64,000 nucleotides of DNA. Origin: Clostridium bowmanii. Its GTDB lineage: Bacteria; Bacillota; Clostridia; Clostridiales; Clostridiaceae. The notes below the pieces were generated by a model, which did not search any database, was not told the DNA's origin, and was given only the letters and a program-made list of their open reading frames with translations. How positions within the stretch are numbered: position 1 is the stretch's first letter; every line of letters starts with the position of its first letter. Of the stretch, positions 1 to 8,597 are shown one piece after another. A program made the translations under genes and the position numbers. The stretch is from assembly GCF_018861315.1 (NCBI RefSeq), contig NZ_JAHLDL010000016.1, positions 1 to 64,000 on the forward strand, given 5' to 3'.

Positions 1-1103
1 GACTAACTCACCTTTAAATATTTTTCCTCTTATTTCCGAAAAAAATTCTTTGACAATAGCAAAAGATTTTATCTCACTAATTTCCTTTCTTATATGTTAT
101 GAAGCTGTTCTTTATCAATTGTTTCAGCAGAAATATTTGTAATATAAATGTTAATAGAAGTCCAATAAGTGTTTTTATCAATATTCTTTTTACTTTTCCT
201 TTTTGCAACCTTCAAAAAGTTTTCTTCTCTTTTTTTCTTGTATTCTGCAGTTAATTTAGTTACAATTAACCTGGTTTTAAATTTAGTAATTTTACCAATA
301 TAGATATCTAAGAGTTCAATAGTCTGGCCCTCTACGAGGGGCTTTACTATTTCTTCGATATCTATTCTTTTATATAACGTATCTTTTCTTACCTTTCCAT
401 TACTCATTATTTCTGGAGTATCATTTTTTATATACATTGCAGTAGTACTTTTAATTTTAGATAAATAATATGCCCCACATTTTTCTATATATTTAAAGTG
501 TTCTGCTTTAAAGTACCCCAAATCTTTTAAATGCAAATCATTTGGTTCAATTCCTTTTTCCAGTGTTGGCAAGTAATCTGCATCATTTGATACCCCTTCT
601 ATTACATCACATTGAATAAAATTTCCGGTGAAAAGTTCATATTCTAATTGGATTTTTGCGGCAGCATCAGAGGAGCTTCCACCGCTCCCTCTATATGTTG
701 ATTTCAGATTTTCAGGAAGAGGTATAGTCGTTGAATCTACCACCTTTATTGATTTAAAAAGTGTCCTTAATAAAGCATTATCATTTCTTAAAATTCTATT
801 TTGTTTTTCTAACATTTGTTGAAATACAGTCTTTAAAAAGGCTACTGATTCTTTATTAAAGCGTTGGTCCAAAGCTTGGGGCGATATAGTTATATCTTCC
901 ATCGCGCCTATTCTAGTGCTTAGTTGTAACAAGCTTGATCTGCACAAATCTTCACCACTAAATAGACATAGTGATAAAAATATTTCTACTGTTATTTTAC
1001 TGTCTCTTTTAATAAATTTTGTATTGAGAGCTATCTTTTTAATAAAATCAATAGAATATAATTCTTTTAATATTTTTAGTAGTTGCTTTAATCTTTTGTT
1101 CAT
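1..1103 (-). pseudogene. IS4/IS231-type transposase, internally deleted
   Basis: The 337-residue frame (90-1103) has the N-terminal part of an IS4-family DDE transposase: first catalytic Asp in VVDSTTIPLP (about residue 123), second in LKDLGYF (about 194). It stops right after EQLHNI, where family members continue into the Y-R-E segment with the catalytic Glu. Below position 90, in another frame, translation resumes as family-like C-terminal sequence (EISEIKSFAIVKEFF) and runs off the window edge. About 90 codons including the catalytic Glu appear deleted, with a frame change at the junction, so the element should be inactive. The deletion is inferred from family knowledge. Confidence 0.8.
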
Positions 1104-1240
1104 TTGTTTAGCATCCCTTCATTAATATATTTATTGTTTATATACTAATTTTATAATATTTAAGGCTAAAACAAAAAACAAAGAGTATAAAATTATCCTA
1201 TATATGTAATAATTAGCTTGTTTAATAAAAATAAATAAAA

Positions 1241-1281
1241 AAGCTAGTAGATTCAATTACATTAATTGGTTCTACTAGCTT
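1241..1281 (-). terminator. Rho-independent terminator
   Basis: Perfect 11-bp stem (1241-1251 with 1271-1281) and a 19-nt loop. The A-rich run just below 1241 gives a U-tract on the minus-strand transcript. It lies downstream of the immR-immA and Rpn-remnant genes. Confidence 0.7.
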
Positions 1282-1338
1282 GATGGCTATGGGGTCTGAC
1301 CCCTTTTTAAGTTCATATATTTTGTGGTTTCCTAATTG

Positions 1339-1735
1339 CTAGTGGATTAGATTCTTTACTGCATCCCTTACATATTCTACATCAAAATCATTTATCTCCG
1401 CAATATATTCTATAGAAAGCCCTTTACTGTATTGTTTCAATATCAATTGTTTAATTCCTTCTTTCGCTTTTTCTCTTTCTTCTTCTCTGCCTTCTTCTCT
1501 TCCTTCTTCTCTTCCTTCTTGCTTGTAGTGCAATTTCCTAATTTCGTCTATATTCAATTTAAATGCACCTCCTCTTTCCCTTTTATATTCTTCATATTTC
1601 TTTTCAAACACAATGTCTTCAGTTAAAAATAAGTATCGTAAAAAATCTACTAATGCTTTTATTTGATTATCGTTTTTAACTTTATTATCTGCAATGCAGG
1701 CAGGAGTATTAGTCAGACTCAGTATCCATAAGATA
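1339..1735 (-). pseudogene. C-terminal remnant of Rpn/PD-(D/E)XK nuclease-type transposase
   Basis: The frame is open from about 1735 but has a start codon only at 1611 (90 residues). Upstream in-frame sequence (ADNKVKNDNQIKALVDFL, FLRYLFLTEDIVFEKKY) matches the back half of the Rpn/PDDEXK_2 family, as do the GREEG tandem repeats and the C-terminal helix-turn-helix-like end (GLSIEYIAEINDFDVEYV). The intact relative at 38483-39328 is 281 residues, so the catalytic N-terminal half is missing here. The break coincides with the end of the immA gene at 1736. Not expected to be active. Confidence 0.75.
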
Positions 1736-2179
1736 TTAGGGTCTTATGCTACTGGCATATTTAAGATAAAAGAATTCAACAGGTATATTATGCAGGACTG
1801 CAATTTGTTCGAGGCTATATTCAGGGTATTCTTTTAATATTTCATTAGGAATAAGAAGTTCAGCTGCAAAAATATTAGCTTCACGTTCAAATTTATCTTT
1901 TACACAAAAGGTGTGTTTTTGGAGAAATACTATATTTAATTTAGAGTGAAGTATAGCATGTCCAAGTTCATGACTACATACTATTTTTCTATTTAAATAA
2001 TCTAAGTTATTATGAATATGTATTATTTTAACTTTAGGGCATGCCTGATAGAATCCCCTAGTACGCATTCCCAAGTCTTCATACATAATCACTATCTTTA
2101 GGTATTCTGCTAATTCAAAAGGGTCACTAGTTTTATATTTTTTCATCAGCTGTTGCGCTGTATTCCGTACATGCTCCAA
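1736..2179 (-). CDS. immA: ImmA/IrrE-family metallopeptidase
   Basis: 147 residues with a zinc-peptidase signature: HELGH at 70-74 and a downstream acidic ligand in FEREANIFAAELL (about residue 100). In ICEBs1 and related elements ImmA cleaves the partner repressor ImmR to release element genes after DNA damage or quorum signals. The neighbour upstream on the same strand, 23 bp away, is an ImmR-like repressor, so the pair is probably co-transcribed. The likely local target is that repressor and through it the divergent sigma gene at 3042; this target is inferred. Family assignment is strong. Confidence 0.88.
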   Translation of the reverse strand: MEHVRNTAQQLMKKYKTSDPFELAEYLKIVIMYEDLGMRTRGFYQACPKVKIIHIHNNLDYLNRKIVCSHELGHAILHSKLNIVFLQKHTFCVKDKFEREANIFAAELLIPNEILKEYPEYSLEQIAVLHNIPVEFFYLKYASSIRP

Positions 2180-2202
2180 ATTAAAACCTCCAAACTATAA
2201 TT

Positions 2203-2655
2203 TTAATCTTTATTACTTGTATATTTTTTGGGTGTATATTTCTTTTTGTTTGAAATTTTAGCATACTCAAGCCCTGCTCTTATGGCTCTCGCTAAAATCT
2301 CTAAATCCTCTTCGTCTAATATATCACCATTTAACATTATTGCGTCCTGGGATTTAATCATTTCCAATGTGTGATTTAATAACTTACCAATATCTCGTTC
2401 ATTGCTTTGGCTTAAACTAGGTATAAATTGCTGACTTAATCCATCGCCTCGTATATCCGTTCTACCCAATAAATAGTCCATAGAAACCATAAAAAAATCA
2501 GCGAAGGCTTGCAATGCTGGATTTTCAGGTACTTGAGCATTTTTCTCATATCTAGATATTGAACTTTTATTTATAGAAAAATTCTGAGCAAGTTTGTCTT
2601 GGGTTAATCCTTTTTCGATTCTTAATTTTTTAAAACGTTCACCGAAGGTTGTCAT
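2203..2655 (-). CDS. immR: ImmR-like XRE-family repressor
   Basis: 150 residues. Residues 4-65 form a Cro/CI helix-turn-helix (FGERFKKLR, GLTQDKLAQ, SSISRYEK, then MDYLLGRTD, typical of ImmR/Xre repressors). The rest is an uncharacterised C-terminal region, probably the protease-sensitive and oligomerisation part. It lies upstream of immA in the same operon and is divergent from the sigma factor gene. The shared 386-bp intergenic region holds a consensus promoter and two copies of AAAATGTAAT (2696-2705, 2765-2774) that could be operator half-sites. Autoregulation and control of the sigma gene are inferred. Confidence 0.85.
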   Translation of the reverse strand: MTTFGERFKKLRIEKGLTQDKLAQNFSINKSSISRYEKNAQVPENPALQAFADFFMVSMDYLLGRTDIRGDGLSQQFIPSLSQSNERDIGKLLNHTLEMIKSQDAIMLNGDILDEEDLEILARAIRAGLEYAKISNKKKYTPKKYTSNKD

Positions 2656-2740
2656 AAAATCACCATCCTGTATTTATTATCTCATAAATTAAGCAAAATG
2701 TAATTATATGTTACTAAAAAAAATAAATTTTATTTTTCTA

Positions 2741-2769
2741 TTGACAAGTTGCGTTTAAAACAATAAAAT
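2741..2769 (+). promoter_or_regulatory. Consensus vegetative promoter (TTGACA-N17-TAAAAT)
   Basis: -35 TTGACA at 2741-2746, exactly 17 nt, then -10 TAAAAT at 2764-2769. It reads toward the sigma-factor gene at 3042 and would give a leader of about 265 nt. One AAAATGTAAT copy overlaps the -10, a natural place for repressor binding. Confidence 0.7.
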
Positions 2770-2891
2770 GTAATAAAGACAGTGTGTAAAAATAATACAT
2801 ATAAGTAATATTTATATATTAGCTTGTTGTTTAAACATTGTTTATGAGCACTCATTTACGAATATTGTAATTTTTACTACATTATAATACC

Positions 2892-2919
2892 TTCACTGTA
2901 AATCACAGTGAATATTTTT
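2892..2919 (+). terminator. Leader terminator/attenuator-like hairpin
   Basis: Perfect 8-bp inverted repeat (2892-2899 with 2905-2912, 5-nt loop) followed by a T-rich run (TATTTTTT). It sits between the promoter at 2741 and the sigma gene start, so it could attenuate sigma expression or insulate it. An operator function for the palindrome is an alternative. Confidence 0.5.
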
Positions 2920-2984
2920 TAAGAGGTAAGTTGTTTTAAAAACATTATATCATAAAATTAGTACTAATATTGTGGAATTCTTAA

Positions 2985-3021
2985 AAAATCAATCAGTGTA
3001 CAAGCAAGTACACTAGATATT
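2985..3021. repeat. 37-bp sequence also present at 40343-40379 (inverted)
   Basis: These 37 bp are identical to the reverse complement of 40343-40379, the left end of the Tn554-like element. Inside is a 7-bp inverted repeat, AGTGTAC (2995-3001) with GTACACT (3008-3014). Here the repeat ends 3 nt before the ribosome-binding site of the sigma gene. It may be a relic transposon end, a recombinase or regulator binding site, or a shared promoter element. Confidence 0.85.
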
Positions 3022-3041
3022 ACAAGGTGGTGTATTTTATT

Positions 3042-3632
3042 ATGGAAGAACTAGTAGAAAAGGCTAAAACTAAAGATGTCACGGCTACAGAAGAAATCAT
3101 AGGAAAATTTAAATATCTCATATTTAAGGAGACTTCAAGATATCACATTCCAGGTTATGAACTAGAAGATTTGGTGCAACATGGTTATCTATCTGTTATA
3201 AAAGCCATAAATATGTACAAGCTAGGCAGCAACAGCTTTAACGGATACTGCATAAATTCTATAAAAATGAATTTTAAAGCACTTTTAAAAGGTCAGATAA
3301 AACATTTTAGAGAGGTTCCAAACAATGAAATGCTAGATTTTGATACTTCAGAAGATTATGAATTTACCTTAGAGGACGAAGTAATTGCGTATGATGAAGT
3401 TAAAATGCTATATACAGCTCTTGATAAACTTAATCCCTTAGAGCGTGATATTATAGAGAGATATTATGTTTTGGACCAGTCCCTAGGAGAAATAGCCTGT
3501 GATAGTGATAAAAGCTACCATCAATTTGCAAGAATGAAAAGAAAAGCCCTAGAAAAACTAAGAACACTTATGAAAATTGATGCCCCTGAATTCAAAACTC
3601 ACAAGTTAAATAATTTAAACACAAAAAAATAA
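3042..3632 (+). CDS. Sigma-70 family alternative sigma factor
   Basis: 196 residues from ATG 3042, chosen over the in-frame GTG at 3027 because AAGGTGG (3024-3030) is the ribosome-binding site. The N-terminal half carries a region-2 signature (ELEDLVQHGYLSVIKAINMY, then NSFNGYCINSIKMNF). The C-terminal half has a region-4 helix-turn-helix (LNPLERDIIERYYVLDQSLGEI). The size fits small phage/ICE-type or ECF-like sigma factors. It faces immR-immA across a complex leader (promoter, hairpin, 37-bp repeat), suggesting repressor-controlled expression. Targets are unknown; the surface genes nearby are candidates only by proximity. Confidence 0.85.
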   Translation: MEELVEKAKTKDVTATEEIIGKFKYLIFKETSRYHIPGYELEDLVQHGYLSVIKAINMYKLGSNSFNGYCINSIKMNFKALLKGQIKHFREVPNNEMLDFDTSEDYEFTLEDEVIAYDEVKMLYTALDKLNPLERDIIERYYVLDQSLGEIACDSDKSYHQFARMKRKALEKLRTLMKIDAPEFKTHKLNNLNTKK

Positions 3633-3638
3633 AAATAA

Positions 3639-3668
3639 AGAAGGACAGAAATGTTATACTGTCCTTCT
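3639..3668 (-). terminator. Terminator after the HD-GYP gene
   Basis: 10-bp perfect stem (3639-3648 with 3659-3668). The A-rich stretch at 3619-3638 gives a U-tract on the minus strand. It could also stop plus-strand transcripts from the sigma gene. Confidence 0.65.
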
Positions 3669-3773
3669 CCTCATGTGATAGCTGTAAGGATTATTATCTA
3701 TTCCAAACCCATTTAATTTATCCTTTATAATAATAATCTCGGTTCCAATAGTATGTTTATGAAATCGCATCAT
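3654..3773 (-). CDS. Possible 39-residue ORF coupled to the HD-GYP gene
   Basis: The ATG overlaps the HD-GYP stop codon (TAATG), which would allow translational coupling. The peptide (beginning MMRFHKHTIGTEIIII) resembles nothing I recognise. Its stop codon lies within the loop of the terminator hairpin, which argues against a genuine gene. A 25-nt stretch (about 3706-3730) is identical to codons near the start of the SLAP gene at 5214-5828 (KDKLNG), so this may be a gene scrap. Confidence 0.25.
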   Translation of the reverse strand: MMRFHKHTIGTEIIIIKDKLNGFGIDNNPYSYHMRRRTV

Positions 3774-4849
3774 TAGTATAATAATGCATCTGACACAGCT
3801 GTTATAGTAACATTGTAGTTTGATTCTTTAAGGTTCATTAAGTAAGGTATCACTAATTTATTACCAGTCTTTACGATCTTAATTAAAGGTCTTAAACAAT
3901 AACTCGAATAATTCTCAACAACTATTCCTATTAAATCATTGCTCAGTTTTACACAGGTACCTATTGGATAGGGTGCTATCTTCTTAGAAAAAATTTTTAC
4001 TAACCGATGATCAAACAAAGTACCACTGCTACCCATAATAAGTTCAACACCTTCAGATGGTAATACCCCTTTTCTATAAGGCCTATCTGATATAAGTGCA
4101 TCATATACATCAGCAATTGTTATTATACGGGCAAATAGCGATATTTTTTTTCCCTTTAATTTTAATGGATAGCCTGTACCATCGTACTTTTCATGGTGCT
4201 GATATATTCCCATATAAACTTTAGTGTCTATATCTAAATTTTCTTTTATGTATCTATAACCATTTTCTGAATGTTGTTTAATTATTTGAAACTCTTCATA
4301 AGTTAATTTTGCAGGTTTATCTAATATTTCATTAGGTGTATATATTTTACCCATATCATGTAATAAAGCGGATAGGCCTAATAAATATAGTTCTTTTTTT
4401 TCAAATTTTAGAGCTACACCTAATACAATTGATAATACACAAACATTTACTGAATGATAAAAAGTGTACTCACTTGCTACTTTTAGATCTATCATATTTA
4501 CCATTAAATCTTTATTAAATAATATTTCATCAACAATATCACCCATTGATTTTTCTATAATCTTAAGATAGGTTTGTATCTCTTTTTTTTTCATATTGGG
4601 CTGCATTAAATTTTTTACTGATTTTATTGTTTTAATCTTTAAATCTTCGTTAATAATCTCCATTACAGTAATGTCTTCAGATAGTTCATCGATAATGTAT
4701 AGCCCACAGTAGCCTAAAGCAATTAATTTTTTTATATATGACGGACGAATAAGTGCTTTTTTAGTTAAAAGAACTTCTCCATTATCGCCATATAATGTTT
4801 TGCCTAAAATCATTCCTTCTCTAATATATATAATTGGTATATATCTCAT
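3773..4849 (-). CDS. HD-GYP domain cyclic-di-GMP phosphodiesterase-type protein
   Basis: 358 residues. The N-terminal ~110 residues are an uncharacterised region with a DUF3391-like opening (IREGMILGKTLYGDNGEVLL). The HD-GYP domain follows: HDMGK at 164-168 and the canonical HHEKYDGTGYP at 218-228, then ARIITIADVYDALISDRPYR. These metal ligands and the GYP loop are intact, so hydrolysis of c-di-GMP is expected from family knowledge. There is no transmembrane or receiver domain, so it is a cytoplasmic stand-alone enzyme. The gene is monocistronic apart from a doubtful 39-codon ORF. A role in switching surface structures is plausible but unproven. Confidence 0.88.
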   Translation of the reverse strand: MRYIPIIYIREGMILGKTLYGDNGEVLLTKKALIRPSYIKKLIALGYCGLYIIDELSEDITVMEIINEDLKIKTIKSVKNLMQPNMKKKEIQTYLKIIEKSMGDIVDEILFNKDLMVNMIDLKVASEYTFYHSVNVCVLSIVLGVALKFEKKELYLLGLSALLHDMGKIYTPNEILDKPAKLTYEEFQIIKQHSENGYRYIKENLDIDTKVYMGIYQHHEKYDGTGYPLKLKGKKISLFARIITIADVYDALISDRPYRKGVLPSEGVELIMGSSGTLFDHRLVKIFSKKIAPYPIGTCVKLSNDLIGIVVENYSSYCLRPLIKIVKTGNKLVIPYLMNLKESNYNVTITAVSDALLY

Positions 4850-5123
4850 TTTACTTCACCTCAAATGTATGAAATGTTTAAATTTTTACAGTAACATTTT
4901 TAAAATACTATATTATATCTTTCGAACTTTATGTATAAAACTTTAGTATTCAACATAATATTGTAATATTAGCTTTTATATGTTAAAAATCACACGAATC
5001 ATGTTGTAAACTTAAAAATGTCATTTAGCTTTTCTTCTGCTATGGAATCATCTCTCCATTGCTTTTATTCTTCCATCATATATATTTTTTCTAAATCATA
5101 TCCATATAACTTTTAAAAAAATA
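4850..5123. other. Intergenic region without recognised gene
   Basis: A/T-rich leader of the HD-GYP gene (RBS GAGGTG just above 4850). No c-di-GMP riboswitch consensus and no coding frame seen. Confidence 0.5.
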
Positions 5124-5163
5124 AAAACTACCCAAATGCATCGCTATGCAGTTGGGTAGTTTT
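5124..5163 (-). terminator. Terminator of the SLAP gene
   Basis: 12-bp perfect stem (5124-5135 with 5152-5163) with a further TGCA pairing in the loop. A-rich sequence below it gives a U-tract on the minus strand. Confidence 0.75.
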
Positions 5164-5213
5164 CTAATCTGGCTGTCGCCAAGCTTTTTTTGTTTTTTTC
5201 TCTTTATTTTTAT

Positions 5214-5828
5214 CTATTCCATTTCAAAAGTAACAGTCCAAGTTGTTAAATCCACTTCTTGTTCATTAAGAAGTGCCTTTTCTATTTGCACTTCACATAT
5301 TGCTATTTTAGAAGGACTAATTGTTTTATTTATGTCTATAAGGCCAACTGTTATAACTTTATCCTTTGCATCTTTTAATTTAAAAGGAAACTTGTCTATA
5401 GTCATTTCACTCTTACTTCCATTATACATTAATAGTATTACTTTTAAGTCACCGCTATTAGTTGTTTCAACACTAAAAAGCACCATCCTTGAGTCATTAT
5501 TTTTAACAATTTCCCTTTCGGAAAATTCTAATATTCTAACAAGCTCTAAATCAGTTAAATCATCTGAGATTTTTTCAAATCCACCCTTTATCGATTTTTC
5601 AATAAGAATTTCTCTGGGATTTTTTACAGAAGCTTTCTCTAATTTTTCATCTATTTTATTCTCTTCATGTACATTTAGTATTTTACCATCTGGACAAATC
5701 TTATAAATAAAACTATTAGTTAAATCTCTCTTAGATAAATCCTCAGTGGTAATAGTGACTAACCCATTTAATTTATCCTTTATAACAATAGTATCATTTC
5801 CACTCTTTTGTTTATTAATATTACTCAT
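5214..5828 (-). CDS. SLAP-domain-like protein (single domain)
   Basis: 204 residues, no signal peptide or membrane segment. Residues about 120-195 read as a SLAP-type domain: a tandem of short strands ending in DKFPFKLKDAKDKVITVGLI and then ISPSKIAICEVQIEKALL. The 268-residue protein at 9529-10335 has two clearer copies. In Bacillus and Clostridium such domains occur in accessory-Sec or S-layer assembly proteins. Cytoplasmic location and the neighbouring wall-protein gene suggest a chaperone or export-partner role for surface proteins; this is inference. Single-copy assignment is moderate because the domain is diverged. Confidence 0.6.
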   Translation of the reverse strand: MSNINKQKSGNDTIVIKDKLNGLVTITTEDLSKRDLTNSFIYKICPDGKILNVHEENKIDEKLEKASVKNPREILIEKSIKGGFEKISDDLTDLELVRILEFSEREIVKNNDSRMVLFSVETTNSGDLKVILLMYNGSKSEMTIDKFPFKLKDAKDKVITVGLIDINKTISPSKIAICEVQIEKALLNEQEVDLTTWTVTFEME

Positions 5829-5986
5829 ATTGTATGTTCCTCTCCCGAATAATAGTTTTTAATTTTAAAATAACCTTCTATTCAACTTTATTATATCATA
5901 TTATTTCCATAAAAAAAGCACAAGATTCAACTGTATCTTAATAATTCTACATGTATTCCAAAATAACCCAGGGGCCTGACCCCACC

Positions 5987-7984
5987 CTATTTTTTAAATA
6001 ATATATTTACAGTTGCATCACTTACTGCTCCTTGTTGACCAAATATATAAACATTATTAACCTGTGGAAGTTTTCCACTTATATAGTTGGTTGTTATATT
6101 CTTTAAATTACTATCATCTACAAGAACTATAGCTGTAGAATTCATTGCTGCTATTGCTGATCCTGAAAGAGCATCAGGGAAATCTTTTCCTGTAGCTACA
6201 CAAATACTTTTAAAATTTATATCACTCTCAAATCTCTTTATTATATTAATGTTTCTCTCGTACTGGTCACTACCAACTATTCTTTCTATGCTAGAAAACT
6301 TATTTGCTACATAATTACTTATTAAGTCAGTATCACCTAATATATATGTCTTGGTAAAAGACTTATTGCTTATAAATGTATTTGTAGGATCAGGTAATGC
6401 ATCTTTATTAGTTAATATTATAGGAATCCCTTTTTTAGCTGCAATAGATGATGCTGATAGAGCATCTGCATATTGCATACCATTGGTTACCATGATTTCT
6501 CCTGATACTACACCTAGCTTTTCAGCTATTTTAATGGAGGTTTCAAATCTATCAGCACCACCAAGTCTTTCTGTAGCTATGCCCATTGTATTAAGTTGGT
6601 TTTCAATGCTTTGAGTTACAACTCCAGTACCACCAGTTATAAAAATATGAGCTACACTTAATCTTTTAAGCTCAGTTATTACAGTTTGTGGTATTGAATT
6701 TTTATCTGTCAAAAGAATTGGTGCATTATATTTTTTTGCAAGTGGTGCAGCGCTTAGAGCATCCGGATAATCATTGCCTGTAGCAAGTACCGCATAACTT
6801 GAAGTTGTTTTCCAGCCTGACTGAGATATAGCAGTTGCAGTTTGGTATCTATCTGCTCCGCCAAGCCTTATAATACTTATATTACTTGCAGCATTAACAA
6901 CAACTATACAACTTGCAGTCTTATATCCATCTGCACTTGTAGCTGTAATAATTGCACTTCCTGCACTTACAGGGATTACCACTCCATTAGCTACCTTTGC
7001 AATAGCAATATTTGAAGAGGACCATGCTATATTTTGATTTGAAGCAGTAGATGGATTTATAGTAGCAATTAAAGTATCTATTGATCCAAGATTTAAAGTA
7101 TCCGAGGTTTTATTTAAACTTATCGAGGTTACTTTTGAGCCTACTGTTCCTGAACTATTAACAATAACACTACAGCTTGCTGTCTTACTCCCATCAGCAG
7201 TTGTTGCTGTAATTGCAGCAGAACCTGCACTTACTGCAATTATTACACCATCAATTACTTGTACTTTACTTGTATCTGAAGAGGCCCAGGTTACGACTTG
7301 ATTTGTTGAAGTTGGCGGATTTACAGATACCGTTAAAACATCTGAACCTCCAACTGTTAAATAATCTGAGGTTTTATTTAAATTTATTGATATTACAGGG
7401 CTAGTAACTTTAACAACGCAGCTTACAATATTAGTCGCATTAGCTGAAGTTGCTGTAATTACTGCAGTACCTGCTCCAACTCCAAATATTACTCCATTAG
7501 CGACTTGTACTATAGCAGTATTTGAAGAGGCCCAAGTTACATTTTGACTTGTCCCAGTATTCTGATTTACAGTGGCTATTAAAGTCTCATTACCAAAAAT
7601 GGTTAATGCAGTTGAAGCTTTGTTTAAACTTATAGATGTATCTGCTTGACTTACAACAACCATACAAGATGAGGTTTTATATCCATCTCCTGTAATCGCC
7701 GTAATTAATGCAGTTCCAGGACTTACTGCCACAACTACTCCATTAAATACCTTTACTACATTAGTATTAGAGGATGTCCAAGTAACAGCTTGGTTTGTTG
7801 CAGTTGTTGGATATACAGTTGCTATTAAAGTATCAACTCCATTAACTGTTAAAGCATCCGTCATTTTATTTAAACTTATTGATGTTACGCTAACTACAGT
7901 ATCTGCAAATACCTGCACATTCATAGCTTGTAATAAAAAAACCATCATAAAACAGATAATAATAATTGAACGTCTTTTTTTCAT
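5987..7984 (-). CDS. Secreted wall protein: four Big2 Ig-like domains plus CWB2 repeats
   Basis: 665 residues. A signal peptide occupies the first ~28 residues (hydrophobic IIIICFMMVFLLQ, cleavage near VFA-DT). Four Big2-type Ig domains follow at about 32-114, 115-194, 195-282 and 283-368, each opening with (T)SISLNK and carrying VTWxSSN and AGxAxITATxxDG. The C-terminal 300 residues hold three CWB2 repeats (RLGGADRYQTA, ERLGGADRFETS, ERIVGSDQYERN), which in clostridia bind anionic wall polymer non-covalently and anchor S-layer and Cwp proteins. It is the only CWB2 protein seen here. The RBS is a GGGGGG tract. Degraded copies of its signal-peptide and Big2 region lie at 16361-16466 and 35130-35310. 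Confidence 0.9.
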   Translation of the reverse strand: MKKRRSIIIICFMMVFLLQAMNVQVFADTVVSVTSISLNKMTDALTVNGVDTLIATVYPTTATNQAVTWTSSNTNVVKVFNGVVVAVSPGTALITAITGDGYKTSSCMVVVSQADTSISLNKASTALTIFGNETLIATVNQNTGTSQNVTWASSNTAIVQVANGVIFGVGAGTAVITATSANATNIVSCVVKVTSPVISINLNKTSDYLTVGGSDVLTVSVNPPTSTNQVVTWASSDTSKVQVIDGVIIAVSAGSAAITATTADGSKTASCSVIVNSSGTVGSKVTSISLNKTSDTLNLGSIDTLIATINPSTASNQNIAWSSSNIAIAKVANGVVIPVSAGSAIITATSADGYKTASCIVVVNAASNISIIRLGGADRYQTATAISQSGWKTTSSYAVLATGNDYPDALSAAPLAKKYNAPILLTDKNSIPQTVITELKRLSVAHIFITGGTGVVTQSIENQLNTMGIATERLGGADRFETSIKIAEKLGVVSGEIMVTNGMQYADALSASSIAAKKGIPIILTNKDALPDPTNTFISNKSFTKTYILGDTDLISNYVANKFSSIERIVGSDQYERNINIIKRFESDINFKSICVATGKDFPDALSGSAIAAMNSTAIVLVDDSNLKNITTNYISGKLPQVNNVYIFGQQGAVSDATVNILFKK

Positions 7985-8079
7985 AATAATTGCCCCCCAT
8001 AATAATTAATTCCATTAATATCTATATTAACACAAAGTATTCCATTGTAAAACTAATTTAGTCCCTATTTGTTAACAAT

Positions 8080-8233
8080 TTACTTAATAAAATCTACCTT
8101 TGAAACAGTAGGGTATAATGTTTTATCCCAGGTATGATCTTTACTAATTTCATTATCTGTTAAATTAAAATAAGAATGTGATCGTATAGGCTTAGATGAA
8201 GAATGATCATCCTAGGTCTTTATAACTTTTCAT
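8080..8233 (-). pseudogene. Frameshifted small gene remnant, unknown
   Basis: ATG at 8233 follows a good GGAGG site and encodes MKSYKDLG before a stop. In another frame a clearly protein-like stretch continues (DDHSSSKPIRSHSYFN, then TWDKTLYPTVSKVDFIK) to a stop at 8080. The composition suggests a former 50-55 residue hydrophilic protein broken by a small indel. No family recognised. Confidence 0.4.
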
Positions 8234-8550
8234 AAGCTGTACCTCCATCCTACATTAAGTCTCCATTACTTTGTCTAGGATACTGAGTTGATTAAGTATT
8301 TCCTCATGCATTTATTTTATCAGAATATTACATTTAATTCTATACTATTTATTAATTACTATAATTATCAAAACATACAATAATTTCATCAACTTCTAAA
8401 ACAGCTCAATCGGCTCTCCCTTGTTTTTTGGGGCTGTATTGATGTAGAAATTGCTGTGGGGCTTGCAAGCAAATAGGGTCAAATCCAGCAGAACTTGTGG
8501 AAATAAAAGGGCTAATCCCACAGTTTCAATGAATAGTCAATGTGGAAAAC
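8234..8550. other. Intergenic region with a GC-richer patch
   Basis: About 8400-8525 is noticeably richer in G+C than its surroundings and carries short plus-strand open stretches interrupted by stops. I cannot assign it; it looks like degraded foreign sequence. The rest is A/T-rich with no gene. Confidence 0.35.
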
Positions 8551-8579
8551 TTGACATTTTGTCTAATTATGACTAAAAT
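8551..8579 (+). promoter_or_regulatory. Promoter of the lipoprotein gene (TTGACA-N17-TAAAAT)
   Basis: -35 TTGACA at 8551-8556, 17-nt spacer, -10 TAAAAT at 8574-8579. Transcription would start near 8586, at the ribosome-binding site itself, giving a 5' leader of only about 12 nt before the TTG start. Confidence 0.7.
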
Positions 8580-8597
8580 TTCAATGAGGTGATTTTT

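Noticed and set aside
1480-1525. Short tandem repeats resembling a CRISPR-like array
   Set aside because: They are 12-nt coding repeats (GREEG units) of the Rpn-type remnant, with no spacers.
4850-5123. Possible cyclic-di-GMP riboswitch before the HD-GYP gene
   Set aside because: No match to the conserved riboswitch core found on either strand.
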